Notes: generated by a model not told the origin, from the sequence alone. A stretch of 54,437 nt of DNA from Ectocarpus siliculosus (GCA_000310025.1 FN649727.1:6975069-7029505), one strand, 5' to 3'. Positions 35,865 to 48,011 are shown, counted from the stretch's first letter. Translations and numbers: made by a program.

Positions 35865-37611
35865 GCGGCGGCGGCGGGATTCATGCCAAACAAACATGTT
35901 TTTGTGAATGAAGTGTTGCAGTTGAGGCTCGCAGGAGGCACTCGGCAATAAGTGGCGTCCTCTTCACCAGCGGGGGAGTTAACGCTTTCGCAGCCATGTT
36001 GACCCAGCCTGTCAACCGTGCTCGTCAAGAACGAGGTGTTTCAACGCGGGGGACAGCACCTTCCGCGTAGACTTGGTTACGAAGAGGCGAGCTTCGTGCG
36101 AGACGCACTCCACGGTACATTCAGGAAGGGGACTGCTTGTAGAGTTCTCTACCGCCAGCTCAAGCGTGAGTTTTCTTGCCTTTCGCGGCACACGCCTTTT
36201 CCCAACAAACCCAACCATCCGTCCGACCAACGACTCCCTTCCCACCCGACTGACTGACCCGGCCGAAAAGATGCGAGAACGGATCGTGGTTCGACCACGT
36301 GCTGGAGTGGTACGAGGCATCCAAGGCCGACCCGGAGCACGTTATCTTCCTCCGTTACGAGGACATCCTTGCCGACCCGCCGACCTACGTCAAGAAGATC
36401 GCCGACTTCGTGGGCATCGAAACGACCCCGGAAATCATCGAAAAGGTGTGCAAGGGAGGGGTAGGAAGGGGGCGGTCGTTTTGCTCTCAAGTATGTATTG
36501 ACCACCGACCACCCATCCCTTCCTCAAGAATGTTTTTGGCCACAGACTACCCGTCCCTTCCAAGACAGACATAAAGAGAGCACTGCCGTTGAGTACCACC
36601 AACACGGCGGCATGGCTAACGTTGGGGCGCCTTCTGCGCGTCTCTTTTTGTGCTTCATGGGCCGGCAGTTCCGGATGGCCCCATGAAATCAGCTTTTTTC
36701 TTACTGGTGTTGTTGCAGACGAGTACCCTCCTTGCAATCGCATCGTTTCCTCCTCTGTTTTGTAATTTCTCGAAGTTTTTTTCAGAGTTACCCCTTTCTC
36801 CAAGCGCACCTCAAACTCCAAAGTGTAGTGAGTTGTGTATCGCCCGCCTTGCCACGTGAGGCATGCCGGGCAGCCTCTCTCTCCCTCCGTATCCGAACCA
36901 CGGGCGTCTACTCCTGTTTCCTTTCTGGATTTTGGGGAAAATCCCTGGTCGAAAATTCCAGCCCAGAATTTCGCATCTTCTATCGCATCGTTCAGACCGG
37001 CCCGTTCCTGTCTTTCTCTTGTCACGGTTTGTTGTTTCTCTCCGAACGTTGCTTGCTCTTCGCGTTCATCCGATTTTGTCCTCTTTGGTTCCCTCCGATT
37101 TCATCCTACACTGCCGTTGTTCAGCTCGTGACACATAAGCATCCCATTACTCCAAACCATCCTTCTTTTCACTTCCACCCGTCGTCGATTTTCGTTTTTT
37201 CGTGTCCTCTTCGTTTGTGTTGTCCAACAGAAATGCTTGTTTTTTTTGCCTCGTAGTTGTTTCAGGTCTAATCTTTCGCTTGACCAGCGCCCTTGCTTCT
37301 CTTGCCGCCCTCCAGTCCCCACTCCCACCGTGTTGCTTTCCTACCTTGTGGCCCTTTTTCTGGCTTTTTTTGTTGTTCTTTTCCACCCCCGCCACCCGCA
37401 ACAGACGGTTGCCGCGTCCACGATCTCCGCGATGAAGAGCAGCGCCAAGGCCAACACGCAGAAGGAAGTCAACCACCTGCGAAAGGGGGGAGCCGGGGGC
37501 TGGCGCGACGTGTTCAAAGTGCGAGAGTCGGAGGCGTTTGATCGCCTCTACCGGGAGCAAATGAAGGGTTCCGGGCTAGAGATGGACTTCGGCGAAGGCC
37601 TGAGTATGTGA
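31365..37611 (+). CDS. PAPS-dependent sulfotransferase (Sulfotransfer_1, cytosolic type)
   Basis: Seven exons: 31365-31505, 33898-34008, 34435-34530, 34903-35010, 35666-35790, 36271-36445, 37405-37611, all phases agreeing, 320 residues, the normal size of soluble sulfotransferases. The enzyme moves a sulfuryl group from PAPS to a hydroxyl or amine. Visible motifs: 5'-phosphosulfate loop YVKSGTTWTQQIINL (Lys72); catalytic His137 in FFKTHANL; 3'-phosphate site VIYVCRNPKDVCVS (Arg158, Ser166); GSWFDHVLEWYEA; VIFLRYEDILADP; C-terminal PAPS-binding RKGGAGGW (residues 278-285). No signal peptide or membrane anchor is seen, so it is probably cytosolic and acts on small molecules rather than on Golgi polysaccharides. 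The acceptor cannot be told; phenolics or lipids are possible in brown algae. Intron 1 (2392 nt) is unusually repeat-rich. Confidence 0.95.
32150..32278. repeat. 129-nt fold-back (long stem-loop) in sulfotransferase intron 1
   Basis: Arms 32150-32179 and 32249-32278 are reverse complements over 30 nt with about three mismatches; the core is CGGTCCGTTAATCNCCCCGA. Pairing continues inward (CTCAATCTCC with GGAGATGAG). On the sense strand of the gene it would form a strong RNA hairpin. No protein is encoded. It could be a MITE-like fold-back element or a structured RNA. Confidence 0.7.
32498..32958. mobile_element. 461-bp element with 70-nt terminal inverted repeats
   Basis: The arm 32498-32568 (starting CCGAAAAATATTCG) is the reverse complement of 32889-32958 (ending AATTTTTCGG) at roughly 80-85% by eye over 70 nt. 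The shared core reads CATGGCTTATRTGCGTCCC. The interior has no plausible transposase. It contains repeated CAATGCCGGCAC and CAACCTAGCACC units and a telomere-like run. This looks like a non-autonomous inverted-repeat element. I see no certain target-site duplication. Confidence 0.65.
32725..32755 (+). repeat. Interstitial telomere-like repeat, G-rich strand
   Basis: Degenerate TTAGGG/TTGGGG units: TTTGGGGTTAGGGTTGGGGT, then TAGCGTTAGGG. Inside the 461-bp inverted-repeat element, within an intron, so not a chromosome end. Confidence 0.75.
33005..33430. other. Overlapping open frames in sulfotransferase intron 1, unassigned
   Basis: Both strands are open for more than 130 codons here: plus 33014-33430, minus 33406-33005. 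Neither product (plus: VGDIDIAPRDDLSEENVGNG; minus: PTYYITCFTTNPKTLEETVS) belongs to a family I recognise. The position inside an intron and next to repeats suggests a mobile-element remnant rather than a host gene. The strand that codes, if any, is unclear. Confidence 0.3.
33355..33375 (-). repeat. Interstitial telomere-like repeat, C-rich strand
   Basis: Three and a half exact CCCTAA units (TTAGGG on the minus strand). It lies 600 nt from the G-rich run at 32725 and in the opposite orientation, so the two form an inverted pair around 32.7-33.4 kb. Confidence 0.85.
35834..35877. repeat. (CAG)n-(CGG)n microsatellite in sulfotransferase intron 5
   Basis: Ten CAG units followed by five CGG units, 44 nt after the exon 5 donor. 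Non-coding. CAG-type triplets are common in this window. Confidence 0.9.
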
Positions 37612-40600
37612 AACGGGCATGCATGCAGACCCAGCAGAGCTCCCTGCGGGGAGAGCAGGGAAGGGAGCGAGGCTCTGTTTTGTCTTGTCTCGCTTCATTG
37701 GAAGCCTGCGCATGGTCGTTTTGGGAGTCTACAAGTTGGAGGTCGACAGGGATAGGTAGATGGGTAGTGTCGTATGCGACGATTCGGAGACTCGTGTGGT
37801 GTCATCATGTGTCCAAGAGTATTTGAAGTCGTGCCGTTGGACGATGACGATGAACAGGAGGGCTTGGGTTAGTGGTCGTCTAACATGTTCAACTCTGGCA
37901 GTGTTGCGATGTTTGTGTCGTCCTGAGGTCGCGTACAGGTTGGGCAGGAGTGGAGGCAAAGGGCTCTGCTTCGTGTTTCGGTGTGCGTACAACAGATTGT
38001 TATTGCAGGGAGGGGGAGGCACATGAACTTGCTTGTCTTCTTGAGCAAGAATAAAGGCCCACAGGCTGTGCGAGTGTGCCATTAGTTGTGGGGGATGCTC
38101 CCGAGCCATTAGTTGTGGGGGATGCTCCCGAGCCATTCGTTACGCTTGCTTGATGATGCAGTCGAGCACTAGGTATCCGTTGCTCTCTCCGGTTTTGAGT
38201 GAGTGAGGTGTTTTGTTGTCGGTACATCATAGCTGCGTTGTGTTCCACGTACAATGTGCTCTGTACGTCGTTTGTGCCTTGCCCGTCATTGTTTGTGCTT
38301 CTAATGGCAGATGTTAATGTTTGCACCATAAATTTTTCGCGAGCTGCTTCGTGGGGTCCGAGATTAGATCCACTTTCAGTGATCATAGGATACGGCGCCC
38401 TATTCCCAACTACAAAAACATGTTGTCAAACGGACGACGGCGACGCATGTTGACCATCCGTCCGGACGTTCTTCCTCCATTTTCAAGTCGATGAACCCAA
38501 GGCACGTTTACAATGGGCAACGCAGCTTGCCTCAGACAAGTCCTCCAAGAGATTCGCGTCAGGTGTCTCGTGTTGTCATCCATATGATGATGGAGGATGG
38601 TTGGTGCGTAACGATGGACCTCAAGTGCATTTGCATTTACAACAACACAACCTTTTTTTGCACATGGTGTCCTATGTGCATATGTACAGCACCCACGTAC
38701 ACACTGTTGATAGGCGTGACTGAGAGCTAAGGTTTTTCATCAGAGGTGTGATGGGTTGACCCGGGTCAAGGGCAAGATAAGAGGGAACTTGAAAGTTTCC
38801 TCGGCAGATAATAAATCTTGCTCATCTGCTGTCTTGAAGTCACAGCCAGGAGTTACTGATCCTCACATCTTACGTAGCTGCCGTACGCCGTATACGCTAC
38901 CTATGTAGGAAGGGAGAGGAGTTTGCTTCCCTTGTGCCCAGACAAATAGCAAAGGAAAGGGAAAGGCGTTGGACTGCTGTTGTATTTGTCTCTGCGTATG
39001 TAAACATGTCATCTACATCTTTGAGAGAGGTGAGGACCACGACCGAGTTATTGAGGTCCCGCCGCTCATCAAGTATGTCTCCCTTCTTCCCCTCGCTGCC
39101 TCGGCAAGGTTTTGCTTAGGCATGACCCAAAGCGAGGGGGGGGGTCTTTCTAGCGAGCAGGGCTAGACTCACCCTCAAGGGACCGATACCTTCTTGCTAC
39201 GGCGCACCCGCCGCAAGGCGTGCGTAGTGGTGGAGTTGGGTCGGCACTGGTGCGTCAGGTACAAAGGTGCAGATGCGCGGGCCTCGACGGTGCAGGCAGC
39301 AATGCCCATCTCATCTTTGTGCGCGGAGGCAGACGCCATCAGAAAGGTGGACGGACACTATGTACACGGCCCTATGCTTGCTAGAGGGAGCTGTACTGTC
39401 TCAGTAACCTGGTTTTGCCATCAAATGAGGAGGGGACAGGTGGTGACGAGCTGACTGGGCTGGTTGACCCTTCGGCGCGAGAATTTTCAGACCAAGAACC
39501 CTAAGTGCAACGAGGGAGAAAGCGAGGAACCGACTGGGAAGGACAGCAACGAGAGCGTGTACGAAGCGGAGCGGGTCGAATTTGGTCGTGATAGGACTGG
39601 CCACAGCGACACCGGAGAAGCGGCACCGGAGCAGCGGCACCGGAGCAGCAGCGGAACCGGAGCATGCGGACGGCATCGAACCGTGTCGCACGGACAAACA
39701 TCTCTTGTGTTGTCAATTATTTTCCGTTTTTTTTCCTGAATATAGGTGTTAGGTGTGTGTAATGACGTCACTGGTTTTGTAGAGAGACACGGCAGAGATG
39801 GCGCGGATAACCCGGGTGCCTTAATTGTGTACCTGCATCGTGGAAGACCCCTTCAATGTGGAACGATTCCTAGTCAGTGCCGATGTTTACACTGCTGTGT
39901 CTAACACAGATGAACTGGATAGATTCGGGCGATTGTCAATTGCAATGATGGCTTTGGTTGGTTGTTCTTCTTCATTGATTGTATGTCCACGGGACCATTC
40001 TGACAGCACTTCAGACAGCAGCTGCATGCAATGCCCCGAGCTTGTTGTGCACCATACACCATGGTGTTATTTTGTACAGACAGCACTTCAGACAGCAGTA
40101 CGCTGTAGTCGACCAACATCCATTTTGGTGAAGTGCGGGACAAGGGGGGTGATGCCGCCTGCTGTAGTCGAATTGTAGTGTGTGGGCGTGTAGTTCAGTT
40201 GTGAGCACGCAAACGTGCTGCAGGGATTGTAGGTGTACCTCCTCGGGCTTGTGTACCCTTTTCTTGCTAATAGTGTGCGTGTTCTTTAGATCTTCTGACG
40301 GCTTTAGCATTTTTGTGACCACGGGCCGAGTCTTTGCTAGATTTTGGGATTGGCAACTGACACGAGTTTAATGTGAAGAAAAACAAACAAAAACAAAAAC
40401 AAAACAAACAAAGCATCTCGATAGATACGCAATAGATTCAGAAACGGCTGAGAGAGGGTAGCACACGTACGTTTTCGCGCACACACAAACCTCAGCCCTC
40501 AGCCAAGAAACCGGTTTCCATTTGCTGCACTCGAAGACCACCTCAACGGCGGACAAGGTATGACGCGTGCCGAGGCCCGTATGTGCGTGTGTCCGTGTTG

Positions 40601-40806
40601 TGTGGCCACGAACGCCCTCGATTGTTGTTTGGTCCGGTGGGCATGGGTGAGCAGTGAGCAGGGGAGCAGGGGGAGGGGGCCGGTTGCGGCGGAATCTGCT
40701 TGCACCAAAATAAAATAATATCAAAACCCGCCCAAAAGGTCGACAATCCACACGCCGCTCCCTCCCTCGCGAAGCACTGCAGACGGACACAGAATACACC
40801 GCAAAC
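37612..40806. other. Intergenic region between sulfotransferase and bactofilin genes
   Basis: About 3.2 kb without a defensible exon. It holds a tandem 27-mer (38078-38137), a short GGAGCAGCGGCACC-type tandem (39609-39671), a 20-nt direct repeat at 40002-40021 and 40079-40098 (GACAGCACTTCAGACAGCAG) and an A-rich tract (40377-40411). Confidence 0.55.
38078..38137. repeat. Tandem 27-mer, two full copies plus 6 nt
   Basis: The unit begins GCCATTAGTTGTGGGGGATG. Copies 38078-38104 and 38105-38131 are identical and a third copy breaks off after GCCATT. Perfect identity implies a recent duplication. Confidence 0.9.
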
Positions 40807-43800
40807 ATGTTGCAGAGCAAGCGCAGGTCCTTTTCGAGGAAATCATCTTCTCGGCACAGGTAATGGTTGGCGGCGGCGTTGTTTGCAAGTTGAACGGCAA
40901 GAACCGTTTTCAGCAAGGGGTTATTGACAAAATATGCGTACACTCGATCGACATGCTGGCTCGCTGCCTCGCTGCCTCTACAACCTCTCCGTCGCCCGTC
41001 CCCCCCTCCTTACAGCTCGACAAAGGACACCCGCAGCCTAGGTGGCATCACTCCCGAGTCCGTTACTCCCGAGATTCAGAGCGGGTCGGAGCGAGCAGGC
41101 ACGCCAAACCGGCTCGGAACGCTCCCGGAGCCAGCAGAGTTGGAGGAGGAGGAGCCAGCAGCAGAGGCCGAGCCTGTCATCGCCGCCTCCACGCCGCAGG
41201 AGGAGAAGATGCCGGACAAGGAAGACGTGTTGGCCGCGAAGCACGAGGAGCGAGTGCTGGTGGTCGGCAAAGGGGTCGTCCTTACCGCCAACGTGACCTC
41301 TTGCGACAAGGTCGTCGTTGAGGGCAACTTCCAGGGCAACATCAAGACCGGGACGTTCGTGCTCTCGGAAGGTAGGTGTGTGTTGTGTGGACCCACGGCA
41401 GCAGGTGGAAAATAGCCACACCATGTTCCGACACGTAAACATGCGCTCCCTTTTTCGGGTTACAATGTGACGATGAGCTTCGCCGATTTGCTCCTCACCG
41501 AGTACTTACACGCCCAAGCGGCTTGTTCGGCGGCGGTGCGCTTGCCTAGAGATGCCCTCGGTTTGCGGTACTGACTGCGGTTCGCTATTTCATTATGTTT
41601 TGTGGAGGTGGGTGTGGCGCGGTGTTTGGTCTCATGTTGCCGCCGGCATCGAGTTCCGCCTTGTTCCGACCACTACTCTGTGCCACCAGCGCAAGACACG
41701 CTCTTGCGCTACTGCCATTCATTGCAAGCGCTCGACCGTACTTTTCTGCGAATGAGACCGACCAGAAGCTACTGCTGGCTGTACAGTAGTTTTCCTCCGA
41801 ATCATGACAGAGAAAGCTCCCTTCTGTAAATAATAGCAAGCCTTTGTAAGAAACGCGGCACGAGTTGAGTCGGAATTCCTGCTGGAAAATAATCTCAGGC
41901 ACCCGAGGGCAGAAAAAAAGAAAAAAAGCCTTCATGCAGACACCTCTGGGATGAACGGATGCATGTGTCCCCCCTGCTGTTGGAGGAAATCATCAGCAAA
42001 ACACGTATTATTACATACGTGTGGGCGACAGAGGAGTAGATGATGTAATAGCAGGAAGGTATTTTGTTTGTATTATCTTTTTTTTGCCGGAAGTTTTGCC
42101 GTCGACCTAATTTACCTCTGCATTATTGTAAGAGTGTTGTTTTTCGCTCCGCTGGCGAAACTGCTGGCTTTTGAGCGCAACAACATTTTCGATTAATTCC
42201 CGACCGAGAGCATTCCCTCTGCGGCACGCGTTCTGCAGTCAATCGTAGACCAACACATCAACACGTCCATCTCCTTGATGACGGATCGGATGTGTCGGGG
42301 GGGGATGTCTTTTCTCTGTCTGGGAGAACCTTACTTCGCTGAGTTGATAGCAGATTGATCACACCGCGGGGAACCGCTAGGCGGGGGGATCAAGATCAAG
42401 ATTCTTGAGCAAGTGTCGTCTCTCGTTTCACCGCCATCGACCCGCGCTCTCATTGTAATCTGATTTTTTTTTTCGTCGAATGATATCTTCACTGCTGTAT
42501 CCATAGCGCCAAGAAAAAAAAAAATGCGCCAAGCACTCTGTACATAGAAGCATAGAAGCATGGGGTCATGGGTGGGGCCACAACAAACAATATTTATGTT
42601 TCCGCTCAAATCGCAGCAACTAAATCGATTTCTCTCGACACGCGACACGCAGGCGTTCTACCACACGTATGTGTATGGTTAGGGTTATTTACCATATATA
42701 CCGTAGATGACAAAAGATACCGCACGCCCTGAACCGTGTCGTCGAGAGCATTCCTAAAAACATATATCATTTCATGTTGGCATCCTCTTCGTTGTGGAGT
42801 ACTCGAGCTTTGAACGTCGGTCCGGGGGGTATGTCATCTCGTGTCGCCTACGGTAGGTATCACTGCATCAAGCAGCAGTGTACTTGGCAACCATGTCATG
42901 TGCGATCCGCCTTCCCCGCTCCATGCGGGCACAACCATGCGCGTTCGCGTGTGTTTTTTAGGAGGCGGTGCGTTGGCTCTCTGTCTCTCTTTCTCTCTCT
43001 CTCTCTCTCTCGCTTGCACTCTCGCCCTGAGTTCGCCAAGTAGACCCCCCCGAGAAAGGAAGTATTGAAGTCGCCGGACGATGCCACTGGTCGTGTTGCC
43101 GACGATGTCACATTGACATGCTGGCCGCCACGCTGCCGACCTCTTCTTCGCTCCCCAGACAAAGTAAACAAGATTCCGTGATCGTACATAGCGACGCCAA
43201 CGAGAGGTACTGACAAAAAAATATGAGAACAATATTGTACTCCGGAGACGATAGCTTGGTGGTCCTGGGAGCTACCGTAATTGTGCGTGTTATGGCACCC
43301 ATCGTTGATTCGCACCCATCGGTCTTATGGCACCGGGGTGCGCAAAAATATCGACAAGGGCATGGTTTAATGGCATTTCCGCGCACTGGTATCGGTGTTA
43401 ACGCACCCGGTACGATATCGACGATATATTACTTAAACCTGCTTAGGACGTAAATTTTCGTGCTTCCGCAAGGTTCCGGAACTCTCCGGGCCACGTGTCA
43501 AGCTGTATGTAACGAACGGCTGGGGCGCCATTCCCTTCATGTGTGTAAATCGTACCGTCGAGGTGCGGTAGAAATGATTGATGTTTTTTTCTACGGTAAT
43601 CCGTATATCGAATGCACTCACCATCACTCACTCAACTAAGCACACAGAACACACCCCGCACCTCCAACCAACCGAACAAGAAGGAGTTGGTAAACGCTAC
43701 TTCAACTGGACTGGTACCATGCCCCTTGAGCCAGACAAGTACAGATGGAAGCACCAGCCAACAAATGAGGGGCTTGCGACCGGTTGGAAGAAAAACAGAA

Positions 43801-45620
43801 CTACCGTACCGTATACCTTTCCCAGCAGGGAACCACAGCGTCTGTTGTCTTTGGCAATATGCTACCCCAAGTACCGTAACACGCACAATTGCAGTATTGT
43901 ACTCGCACCAGGAAACGCCTGTGTTCGTTTCTTGAGTATCGCACCTATCGGTGTCATCGCACCGGGGGGTGCGTTCACTCAGCCCCAAAATCGCCACAGT
44001 GTGATTTCTTCCGTATCGCACCCATCGGTGTCATCGCACCAAGGGTGCCCTGGAAATCCAGAACGAAATTATTTAATTGTATTTCCGCACCGGTATCGAT
44101 GTTATGGCACCGGGAGGGGGGTGAACTCATAGTCGTGCATGCCGTAGTCGTTAGACCATTGACCTCGCATCCCTACAAAGCCGGGACGGAGCACGCCGGG
44201 TTCTCACCGGACCAGGCTTGCACATCACCAAGCGCGAAGCACCGTGAGGTATTCGGCGAGTCGCGTGATGAAGGGTGAGCTGCATCCTGCTAAGGGTGTT
44301 CGGCATCTTGTCCTCACTTCCTTGCGTACGGAGGACAGCTGCGTATGACTTAATTTATTTTCTGGCGCTCTAACTTCCAGAGACAGTTATAAGCACCGTG
44401 TAACTGCCTCGAGGATGCTTGACCATTTTAACAAAACGTGGTGCGATCATCCCCCTTGCGCGGAGTGAGGGTTCTCGACCCCGCACAACATGATCTACAT
44501 GACCACCATTATGGTTACCGCAAGAAAAAAACACCAGAGGTAGAAAAACAAAAGGTAACCTGGTTGCCAAGTTCACGAAGTGAGTTGGCTTGTTCTACAA
44601 CGTCGTTGCCAAGCGACGAAAACCCAATCCCGATGGCAAACACCGGGGGGGGCGCACCGGGGTGCGATAAAAAACCAAGATACGAATGATTTATAAAACG
44701 ATCGCACCCCGGTGCCATAACACGCGCAATTACGGTACTCCAGCACACAAGCCGCTGAATAGTCTATCTAATGGTTTGATTCGGGTTCTGGAGAGCATCT
44801 CCTGGACTCGATCCTGACACGTCTATCGAACTACCGGGCCTGGCCCCAACGGATTCCCAGCTTTATGTTTTCCGTGGTAGGAGAGAGCCCGATGCCCAAG
44901 GTATCCGCCATTTTGACGTTGAACATGAACTGCTGTATGCATATTATTTGCTATTCGGTACGCCCTTCACCCCACGCGATGAACGATGAATCTCGAACAA
45001 CGCTGTTTCGTCCATACTTTTGGAGGGAATTGAAAGCGCTTGCTTCCAATGGCTCACATGATGAGAGAGACAGCTGAAGCGGCCGCGGGGGGGTGCTCCC
45101 TCTCGGCTTGCTTGATGGCAGGCGGCAGCACTCTCGGGATCGAGTGAAGAAACAGCCTCTCCGCCGCGCACCAACCGAACGAGTTTTGCCTAGCCAGGCC
45201 ATTTCCCAACCGTGCGGTCTCCCATCGTATCCATCGCTCGAAGCCGCCAGCCGTCGGGTGGGTGTGTCATCTCCTTCCTCTAAATAACAGTGTTTCCCCT
45301 TTCTCCGCCAACAACTCACTGCTGTCCCCCGTGGCATGTTGCCCTTCTTGCTGCATGTTGCTGCTCGCACAGGCGGACAAATGGAGGGGGAGGTGCGATG
45401 CTCGGACGGGTGCATCGGAGGCAACATGAAGGCGACCATCATCGCTTCCAAGACGCTGCTCATCGGCAAGGCGGCCGTAGTCACAGGGGACATGGTGTAC
45501 GACAGCCTGCAGGTGTTAGACGGCGGCCGGCTCCAGGGGAAGCTCACCCACTACTCTTCCACCACCGCCGGTGAAAATGGGAAGGAGGGCAGCAAGCCGG
45601 TTCAGGAGGCCGGGGCGTAA
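40807..45620 (+). CDS. Bactofilin-domain (polymer-forming beta-helix) protein
   Basis: Three exons, 40807-40859, 41016-41371 and 45373-45620, phases 2 and 1 agreeing, 218 residues. Residues 1-18 are basic and Ser-rich (MLQSKRRSFSRKSSSRHS). About 19-95 is an acidic, probably disordered linker. About 96-196 is a bactofilin-like right-handed beta-helix with the family's short hydrophobic repeats: RVLVVGKGVVLTANVTSCDK, VVVEGNFQGNIKTGTFVLSE, GEVRCSDGCIGGN, TLLIGKAAVVTGDMVYDSLQ and VLDGGRLQGKL. Bactofilins are small bacterial cytoskeletal proteins that polymerise without nucleotide and have variable tails. A copy split by spliceosomal introns is truly nuclear, not a contaminant. The role in the alga is unknown; a filament or membrane-associated scaffold is inference. 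Intron 2 is 4001 nt and carries a repeat cluster. The domain length matches bacterial members. Confidence 0.85.
43274..44740. mobile_element. Candidate repeat-bounded element in bactofilin intron 2
   Basis: ACCGTAATTGTGCGTGTTAT at 43274 on the plus strand recurs as an inverted copy ending near 44740 (minus: TACCGTAATTGCGCGTGTTA), each followed by GGCACC. A third related copy, also inverted, lies at about 43871-43912. Between them are several copies of a CGCACCNATCGGTGTCAT-GCACCGGGGTGCG motif: 43311-43342, 43380-43412, 43937-43973, 44014-44050, 44086-44123, 44651-44668, 44700-44718. No transposase is visible. The boundaries are tentative. Confidence 0.5.
44116..44162 (-). repeat. 47-nt dispersed repeat, copy 2 (bactofilin intron 2)
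   Basis: The reverse complement of 6012-6058 with two mismatches. It abuts the GCACC-motif copy at 44086-44123, so it probably belongs to the same repeat unit. Confidence 0.8.
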
Positions 45621-48011
45621 AAAACGGGCTCCTTCCTCGGCTGAGGGACGGGACGACTGCACGGGGAGAGGGGGGGTAGCGTCAAGGTGTCCCAGATGTA
45701 AGAGTTGAACGTATTTTGGTACGCTGTCGGGGGGGAAAGGAGCAGGATTTCGCAGCAAGGGAGGGGGGCAACGCCGATGTGGGGAGGATGAGGGGTACAA
45801 GGCGTTAAAGGAAGCATATGCTGGAGAGGTGTTGGTATGCTGGTAACTACTGTAGAAGCATAGCATTGACAAACGGAAGACTGGAGCTTTTTTTTCGTCT
45901 TTGGCCAGCCAGCCGCTTGGCTCCCCCCTTCCTACCCCCCCCCCCCCCGGCCTCCCCTGGGTGCTAGTCAGAACCAAACATCCTTGGGCCCAGGAGTCCG
46001 GAAGAAAACCTTGTGGGGGCGTCTGTCTCCAAAATGCATGTATTTTGTTTTGGGCACACAGCCAGTTTGGCGCCCGCAAAGCTCGCCTAGTTTAGTGTAT
46101 GTACCTTGTGAGCGGAGGTTTTGGGGGGGTTACGGTTGACGTCGAGGTATTCTAAGTGTGTAGTCGGTATTTTTTGTGCCTACCTACACACAGGCAGTGT
46201 AAATCGTCTTTTGCTGCGCTTGTGAGCGAGCCAGCCAGCCAGTGAAGAAGGGCACTTAGAAGAGAGAACTCGGTGACCGGCCTCTAGGTGTTGTTGGTGT
46301 TGTTGGTGATGACGTGGGTTGTTGTTGTCGCTTGTCTGGGAACAACCAGGTAAATACCCCGGCAGGAACGGCGACGAAGGGTTCAATACACGGCCACGAC
46401 CTTGAATTAAGAACAGGGCTTGTGTAATGCGATCTCAATGTAGTGTGGCAGTGTGTGTGTGTTTGCGTGCATCAAGTTCCATTTTTTTACGGATTAGGAT
46501 GCGAAACTGGGAGAATATTTAACGTTGAAATACCTTTTTGTGGTAGGACAAAGTGGTGATGAAAGCTTTGCCGGATGAGAAAGAGACAGCCCGGAAGGAA
46601 CAACGGAGAATAGAGAGAGAAGCGAGAGAGAGCGGCCTATTTTTTTTTATCAGTTTATTTCGGTGTTACTTTTTTCGAGAATCGAGCGGCATGTGTGTCT
46701 GCTCCCTCCGTTGGTATGCGGGAGCAACCCACGTCGTGTTAAGTGTTCACGTCGGGTCGGGAGATTGCGTTACAGACCTCGCTCTGGATACCGGTGTGAA
46801 GGATCGCCCCCTTCTGGGGATGGTTGTTTTACCAGTGTTTCCCCGTTACCAATACAGACAAGCAGCCATTCCCACACGAGATTGAAGTGCCTAGCTTTGG
46901 CGGGGGGGGGGGGGGTCGGAGGCGCCGCAGGATGCATTTTGTCTATCGCAGCGATTGCGGTGGTATACCTGTGATGTATTCCTGGAACAGAGCGGAGCGG
47001 GAGTGAAACATTTTTCACAGATAAACGACCTCTTAGTCACGCTTGTGTTTCCCCCTAAGTGTTTATTTTTCGATTGGGGTCCTCCACGGCGAGGTGGGCG
47101 GGGTGACTCATGTTGTCTGGAGCAGTTTTGTTTTTGGGGTTGCTAGACTATTTGTCTGCTTCTGTTGTAATGACTTGTTATCATTTGGTAGTTGTCTCAA
47201 TATGTAGTCTAGGAGATGTCGTGATGGTGCGGCTAAGCTTAAGCTTTTGCATTTCTTCCGGGAGTGGAAAGGTTTGTTTACATTTTGTCGGCGGCCCTAT
47301 TATCACTTTTCGAGCTCTAGGAGCAGACATCCGTCCGCGAGGGGCCCGTTGATGTTGTAACCGTAGTTCAGAACAGCTCAATCCGTAGGTAGGTGTTGTT
47401 CGTGATGATACGACTCAATTTCGGCATGCATGCGTCATGTTTGCTACGATCGTCTTGCCGTGGCCTTACTTTTTTCGGCTCTTCCAGCAATGATACATGG
47501 ATCGCCCGTGTGGGATCTCTTGCGCCTCTCTCTTTGCTATTTTTGGCACATACATGACGAGATCACGCCAGTTGTGTGTGTACATGCACTGTGCTACCAG
47601 AGAGAAACTTACGCCTGGTGAACCTTCTCGCAGAGCCGAGTGCATTGCGTAGTGCTGATGTGCCAACGTCAACCCATGTAGAAGAGTCATTTTCGTTCTT
47701 CAAACCGCCGGCTTGTGGCTACCCCGGTAGATTGTCGCTTCGAGGGGAAGCACGGTCTTCCCTCTGTTGCAGCTATTTACCTCCGCCATCAAACAGTTCG
47801 TTCTTCAAAACTTCCACCAAACGCTTTTTTGTTCGCCTGCCCAGCACACGCCGAAACAAACTGGGCTGTTCTCAACAAGTTGCCCGTTATCGGACGAAGC
47901 CACTCTGCACTACACACACCCAAGAGGCCATATATACACTTCAGGCGGAAGAGAACAACACTGAGCTCCGAACGTAACTCTAAAAAGGCCCGATGAAGCC
48001 AACATAGCGCA
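45621..48011. other. Intergenic region between convergent bactofilin and fusion genes
   Basis: Holds both 3' flanks. I see poly-C and poly-G runs (45937-45949, 46901-46915) and TTGTTGGTG microsatellite-like sequence (46289-46327). A purine-rich open stretch at 46550-46640 could encode DKVVMKALPDEKETARKEQR after a TAG acceptor, but I cannot link it to any other exon. Confidence 0.5.

Noticed and set aside
36732-37256. 174-codon plus-strand frame in sulfotransferase intron 6
   Set aside because: T- and C-rich intron sequence gives Phe/Ser/Pro-rich frames; no start context, no family, and flanked by well-supported exons of another gene.
43578-44278. Frames with repeated IAPIGVIAPG-like phrases, also at 53290-53846 on the minus strand
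   Set aside because: The phrase is the translation of the GCACC DNA motif and appears in different frames and strands; a nucleotide repeat, not a protein family.
46553-46640. Purine-rich open stretch after a TAG acceptor (charged, helix-like product)
   Set aside because: GAGAGA-type simple sequence readily gives Glu/Arg-rich frames and no partner exon was found.
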